A stretch of DNA of 64,000 bases. Source: Pseudomonadota bacterium (GTDB lineage Bacteria; Desulfobacterota; Desulfovibrionia; Desulfovibrionales; Desulfovibrionaceae). Both the position numbers and the translations under genes were made by a program. The notes beneath the pieces are model-generated. The model was not told the DNA's origin, did no database searches, and saw only the letters and a program-made list of their open reading frames with translations. Where the stretch lies: contig JAEWCY010000018.1 of the NCBI GenBank assembly GCA_023390395.1, positions 1 through 64,000 of the forward strand. The letters run 5' to 3'. Shown here piece by piece: positions 61,439 through 64,000 of this stretch (its first letter is position 1; the number at the start of each line of letters is the position of its first letter).

Positions 61439-62439
61439 CCCTTTCACCGAAACGCCCCGTCCGTCCCCTGTCCCGCGCCGCCCTGGCCCTGGCCGCCGCG
61501 CTGTTCTTCGCGTCCGCGCCGGTCGCCGCGCCCGCCGCCGGCCCGGCCGCTCCGGAGGCGGACAAGCCCGTGCGCATGGCCTCCCTGCAAAACGACCTCC
61601 ACCACCTGGCCCTGTGGGTGGCCCTGGACAAGGGCTTTTTCCAGGAAGAAGGCGTGGCCGTGGAAATGGCCGGCACGTTCCGGTCCGGGCCGGAACTCAT
61701 GACCGCCTTCGGCGCGGGGGAGCTCGACGCCGCCTATGTGGGCGAAGCGCCGGCGACCATCGCCGCGGTGCGCGGCACGGCCGGGGTCAAGGTGCTGGCC
61801 CAGGCCAACACCGAGGGCTCGGCCCTGGTCGGCTCCAAGGCCCTGGCGGCCGGCGAGGTGAAGCGTCCGACCCTCGCCATGCCCGGCAACGGCAGCGTCC
61901 AGGACTTCCTGCTGCGAAAGGCTCTGCCCAGGCTGGGCCTGGCCCCCGAGGCCGTGGACGTCATCGTGCTCTCCCCGCCGGAGATGCTCTCCGCCCTGCA
62001 AGCCGGCCAGATCGACGGCTTCATCGCCTGGGAGCCCTACCCCTCCCGGGCCGTGCTCCAGGGCCTCGGCCAGATGCTCGCTTCCTCGGCCGACATCTGG
62101 ACCGGGCACCCCTGCTGCGTGCTGGCCGCCAGCGACGCCCTGGTGCGACGTCGCCCCCAGACGGCCCAGGCCCTGATCCGCGCCCACCGCAAGGCCACGG
62201 TCTTCATCCACGAGCGCCCGGACGCAGCCGTGGCCGTGGCCGTCAAGCACACCGGCATGGACGAGGCCGTGGTCCGGCGGGCGCTTGGCCGGGTGACCTA
62301 CACCGAGACCCCGAGCGTGGCCGGGGAGGAGGAATACGTGCGTTTCCTCAATACCCTGGGGGTCATCAAGGTCCCGGACGAGGCGGCCTTCACCCGGGAC
62401 TTCATCGCCGGCCCCCTGCGGGAGGCGGCCGGGCAATGA
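61435..62439 (+). CDS. ABC transporter substrate-binding protein, SsuA/NMT1-like
   Basis: A 334-residue exported protein. Signal peptide 1-33 (ALALAAALFFASAPVAAPA) precedes an SsuA/TauA/NMT1-type binding domain (LALWVALDKGFFQEEGVAVE, GELDAAYVGEAPATIAAV, IDGFIAWEPYPSRAV). The family binds nitrate, sulfonates, thiamine precursors and other small organic compounds. In this operon a ureide, oxamate or related compound is the likely ligand. The start is GTG overlapping the preceding stop (GTGA). Confidence 0.9.
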   Translation: MTLSPKRPVRPLSRAALALAAALFFASAPVAAPAAGPAAPEADKPVRMASLQNDLHHLALWVALDKGFFQEEGVAVEMAGTFRSGPELMTAFGAGELDAAYVGEAPATIAAVRGTAGVKVLAQANTEGSALVGSKALAAGEVKRPTLAMPGNGSVQDFLLRKALPRLGLAPEAVDVIVLSPPEMLSALQAGQIDGFIAWEPYPSRAVLQGLGQMLASSADIWTGHPCCVLAASDALVRRRPQTAQALIRAHRKATVFIHERPDAAVAVAVKHTGMDEAVVRRALGRVTYTETPSVAGEEEYVRFLNTLGVIKVPDEAAFTRDFIAGPLREAAGQ

Positions 62440-63191
62440 CCATTCGCGCCCTGGTCCCGGCGCTTGCGGCCCTTCTCGCCTGGCAGGCGGTCTGCCAGGC
62501 GGGCCTGGTCGCGCCGGCCATGCTCGCCTCGCCCGTGGCCGTGGGCGCGGCCCTGGGCGAACTGTGGACCCGGGGCATGCCGCCGGGGAAAACCCTGCCC
62601 CTGCACGCCTGGCACAGCCTTCTTCGCGTGCTGACCGGCACGGGCCTGGCCGTGGCCCTGGGGCTGCCGCTGGGGCTCGCCCTCGGGGCCAGCCCGCGTT
62701 TTCGCGCCGCCTGCATGCCGCTGGTGGATTTCCTGCGCCCCATTCCGCCCCTGGCCTGGGTGCCCATGGCCATCCTCTGGTTCGGGCTGGGGCTGGCCTC
62801 GGCGGCCTTTCTCATCTTCCTGGGGGCGCTTTTCCCGGTGGTGCTGTCCACCTGCGCCGGGGTGCGGGGGGTGGACGCGCTCTACGTGGACGCGGTGCGG
62901 GCGCTTGGCGGCGGCAAGGCGGCCGTGTGGGCCAAGGTGCTCCTGCCCGGGGCGCTGCCGTCGGTCCTCACCGGGGTGCGGGTGGGCCTCGGCATCGGCT
63001 GGATGACCCTGGTCGCGGCGGAATTCACCGGCGTGCGGGGCGGCTATGGCCTGGGCTACATGATCATGAGCGCCCGGGACCTCCAGCGCACGGACATGGT
63101 CATGGCCGGCATGGCGGTCATCGGCCTGCTGGGGCTCGCCATGGAGTGGGGCATGAAGCGTCTGGCGGCAAGCCTGCTGCGTTGGCAATGA
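62436..63191 (+). CDS. ABC transporter permease, SsuC-like
   Basis: A 251-residue inner-membrane permease with about six helices and the BPD_transp_1 EAA-type loop (YVDAVRALGGGKAAVWAKVL, LPGALPSVLTGVRVGLGIG). It forms the channel for the SsuABC-type importer with the binding protein upstream and the ATPase downstream, overlapping each by four bases. Confidence 0.92.
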   Translation: MTIRALVPALAALLAWQAVCQAGLVAPAMLASPVAVGAALGELWTRGMPPGKTLPLHAWHSLLRVLTGTGLAVALGLPLGLALGASPRFRAACMPLVDFLRPIPPLAWVPMAILWFGLGLASAAFLIFLGALFPVVLSTCAGVRGVDALYVDAVRALGGGKAAVWAKVLLPGALPSVLTGVRVGLGIGWMTLVAAEFTGVRGGYGLGYMIMSARDLQRTDMVMAGMAVIGLLGLAMEWGMKRLAASLLRWQ

Positions 63192-63967
63192 CCATGGCCG
63201 CGACGCTTTCCATACGCGGCCTGGCCAAGGCCTACCCGGGGAAGGGGAGCGGGCCGGAAACGCCCGTGCTCGACGGCATCGACCTGGACGTCGCGGCCGG
63301 TTCCCTCGTTTCCGTGGTGGGGCTCAACGGCTCGGGCAAGACCACGCTGCTGCGGGTCATCGCCGGACTCGAAGCGCCGAGCCGGGGGAGCATCCGCATC
63401 GACGGCCGTCCGCCCGCGCCCGGCGGCCCGGACGCCGTGGGCCTGGTCAGCCAGGAGCTGGCCCTTCTGCCCTGGCGCACGGTGCGGGGCAACATCGCGC
63501 TGGGGCTCGAACTGCGCCGCCTGCCCGCCGCCCGGCGCGTCGAACTGGCCCGGGAATACGAGGAAGCCTTCGGCCTTTCGTCCGTCAGCGACCGCTATCC
63601 CCGGGAGCTTTCCGGCGGCATGCGCCAGAAGGCGGCCATCGCCCGCACGCTCGTGGCCGAGCCCGGCGCGGTGCTCATGGACGAGCCCTTCAGCGCCCTG
63701 GACTGCCAGACCAAAAGCCGGATGCAGGCTTTCCTCCTCGACGTCCGGAAGCGCCGGCGGGACACCATCGTGTTCGTGACCCACGACATCGAGGAGGCGG
63801 TGCTTTTAAGCGACCGCATCGCGGTCATCACGCCCCGGCCCAGCCGGGTGGAGGAAGTGCTGGAGGTGGACCTGCCCCGCCCGCGCGTGCGCACCGACGC
63901 GGGCGTCAACGCCCTGCGCGCCAGGATCGTCGCGATCCTGCGGCGGTTGTGCCGCGAGGGGCGTTGA
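63188..63967 (+). CDS. ABC transporter ATP-binding protein, SsuB-like
   Basis: A 259-residue ATPase. Walker A GLNGSGKTTLL, Q-loop LVSQELALLPW, signature LSGGMRQKAAIA, Walker B GAVLMDEPFSALD and switch His in FVTHDIEEAV are all intact. It matches the SsuB/TauB/NrtD group and energises the importer encoded by the two genes upstream. It overlaps the permease gene by four bases (ATGA). The last 33 bases of the window hold nothing further. Confidence 0.95.
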   Translation: MTMAATLSIRGLAKAYPGKGSGPETPVLDGIDLDVAAGSLVSVVGLNGSGKTTLLRVIAGLEAPSRGSIRIDGRPPAPGGPDAVGLVSQELALLPWRTVRGNIALGLELRRLPAARRVELAREYEEAFGLSSVSDRYPRELSGGMRQKAAIARTLVAEPGAVLMDEPFSALDCQTKSRMQAFLLDVRKRRRDTIVFVTHDIEEAVLLSDRIAVITPRPSRVEEVLEVDLPRPRVRTDAGVNALRARIVAILRRLCREGR

Positions 63968-64000
63968 CCCGGGTCGCCACGGCTCCGTATGGTCGCCTGA

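Overview
The window has two parts that differ sharply in composition. Bases 1 to about 30,650 are AT-rich accessory DNA of mixed origin. From about 30,750 to the end the DNA is very GC-rich, densely coding and chromosome-like. A tRNA-Thr(CGT) gene (30,672-30,747, minus strand) sits at the junction with its 3' end facing the AT-rich side, as expected for a tRNA used as an island integration site. No integrase and no second copy of the tRNA 3' end is visible, so the far end of the island lies outside the window. Gene content and composition suggest a high-GC sulfate reducer of the Desulfovibrionaceae type; that placement is an inference.

Island, left to right. (a) 0.3-8.1 kb is a plasmid-like module: a replicase that fuses a degenerate primase-polymerase domain to an intact plasmid replicase domain, a RecA-fold protein lacking the Walker A lysine, a 531-residue unknown, and two small DNA-binding-like proteins at the flanks. 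(b) 8.7-11.8 kb holds small plasmid/ICE-type genes (DUF6573, a membrane protein, an XRE regulator). (c) 11.83-14.40 kb is a complete IS21-family element with a 5-bp target duplication. (d) 14.7-17.8 kb has a MucR/Ros regulator and four exported proteins, three of them related to DNA-acting families. (e) 17.9-21.1 kb is a complete His-Xaa-Ser cassette (hxsD-B-C-A): two radical SAM maturases and a short exported substrate ending in six His-X-Ser triplets. (f) 21.9-25.3 kb is a retron-like defence operon: an Abi_C-type protein, a phosphoribosyltransferase/winged-helix protein, a structured non-coding RNA and a retron reverse transcriptase. (g) 26.0-29.2 kb is a transporter, a LysR regulator, a small protein and a radical SAM protein of the archaeosine-synthase-like family. 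(h) A diverged duplication of about 300 bp (25.50-25.79 and 30.30-30.61 kb) brackets segment g and a phage-type repressor gene.

Chromosomal part. nadE is followed by a Fur-type promoter driving a 54-residue protein. A histidine kinase is divergent from an 8.4-kb gene for a 2,814-residue protein made almost entirely of an 8-residue Ser/Thr-rich repeat. That gene has a sigma-54-type promoter and is followed by a GT41 (SPINDLY/O-GlcNAc transferase) protein and a GT-C-like membrane protein. Together these look like a glycosylated giant surface or scaffold protein and its modification genes. Next come a UPF0251 regulator with a DUF364 protein, a TatA homologue, and an SDR/LysR divergent pair.

The last 12 kb is one tightly packed operon behind a sigma-54 promoter. 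It encodes the three subunits of an AllFGH-type oxamate carbamoyltransferase, carbamate kinase, a GlcD/GlcF-like dehydrogenase pair, an AIR-synthase-like protein, a methyltransferase-like protein and an SsuABC-type ABC transporter. The likely role is uptake of a ureide or related compound and its conversion to oxamate plus carbamoyl phosphate, with ATP made by the kinase.
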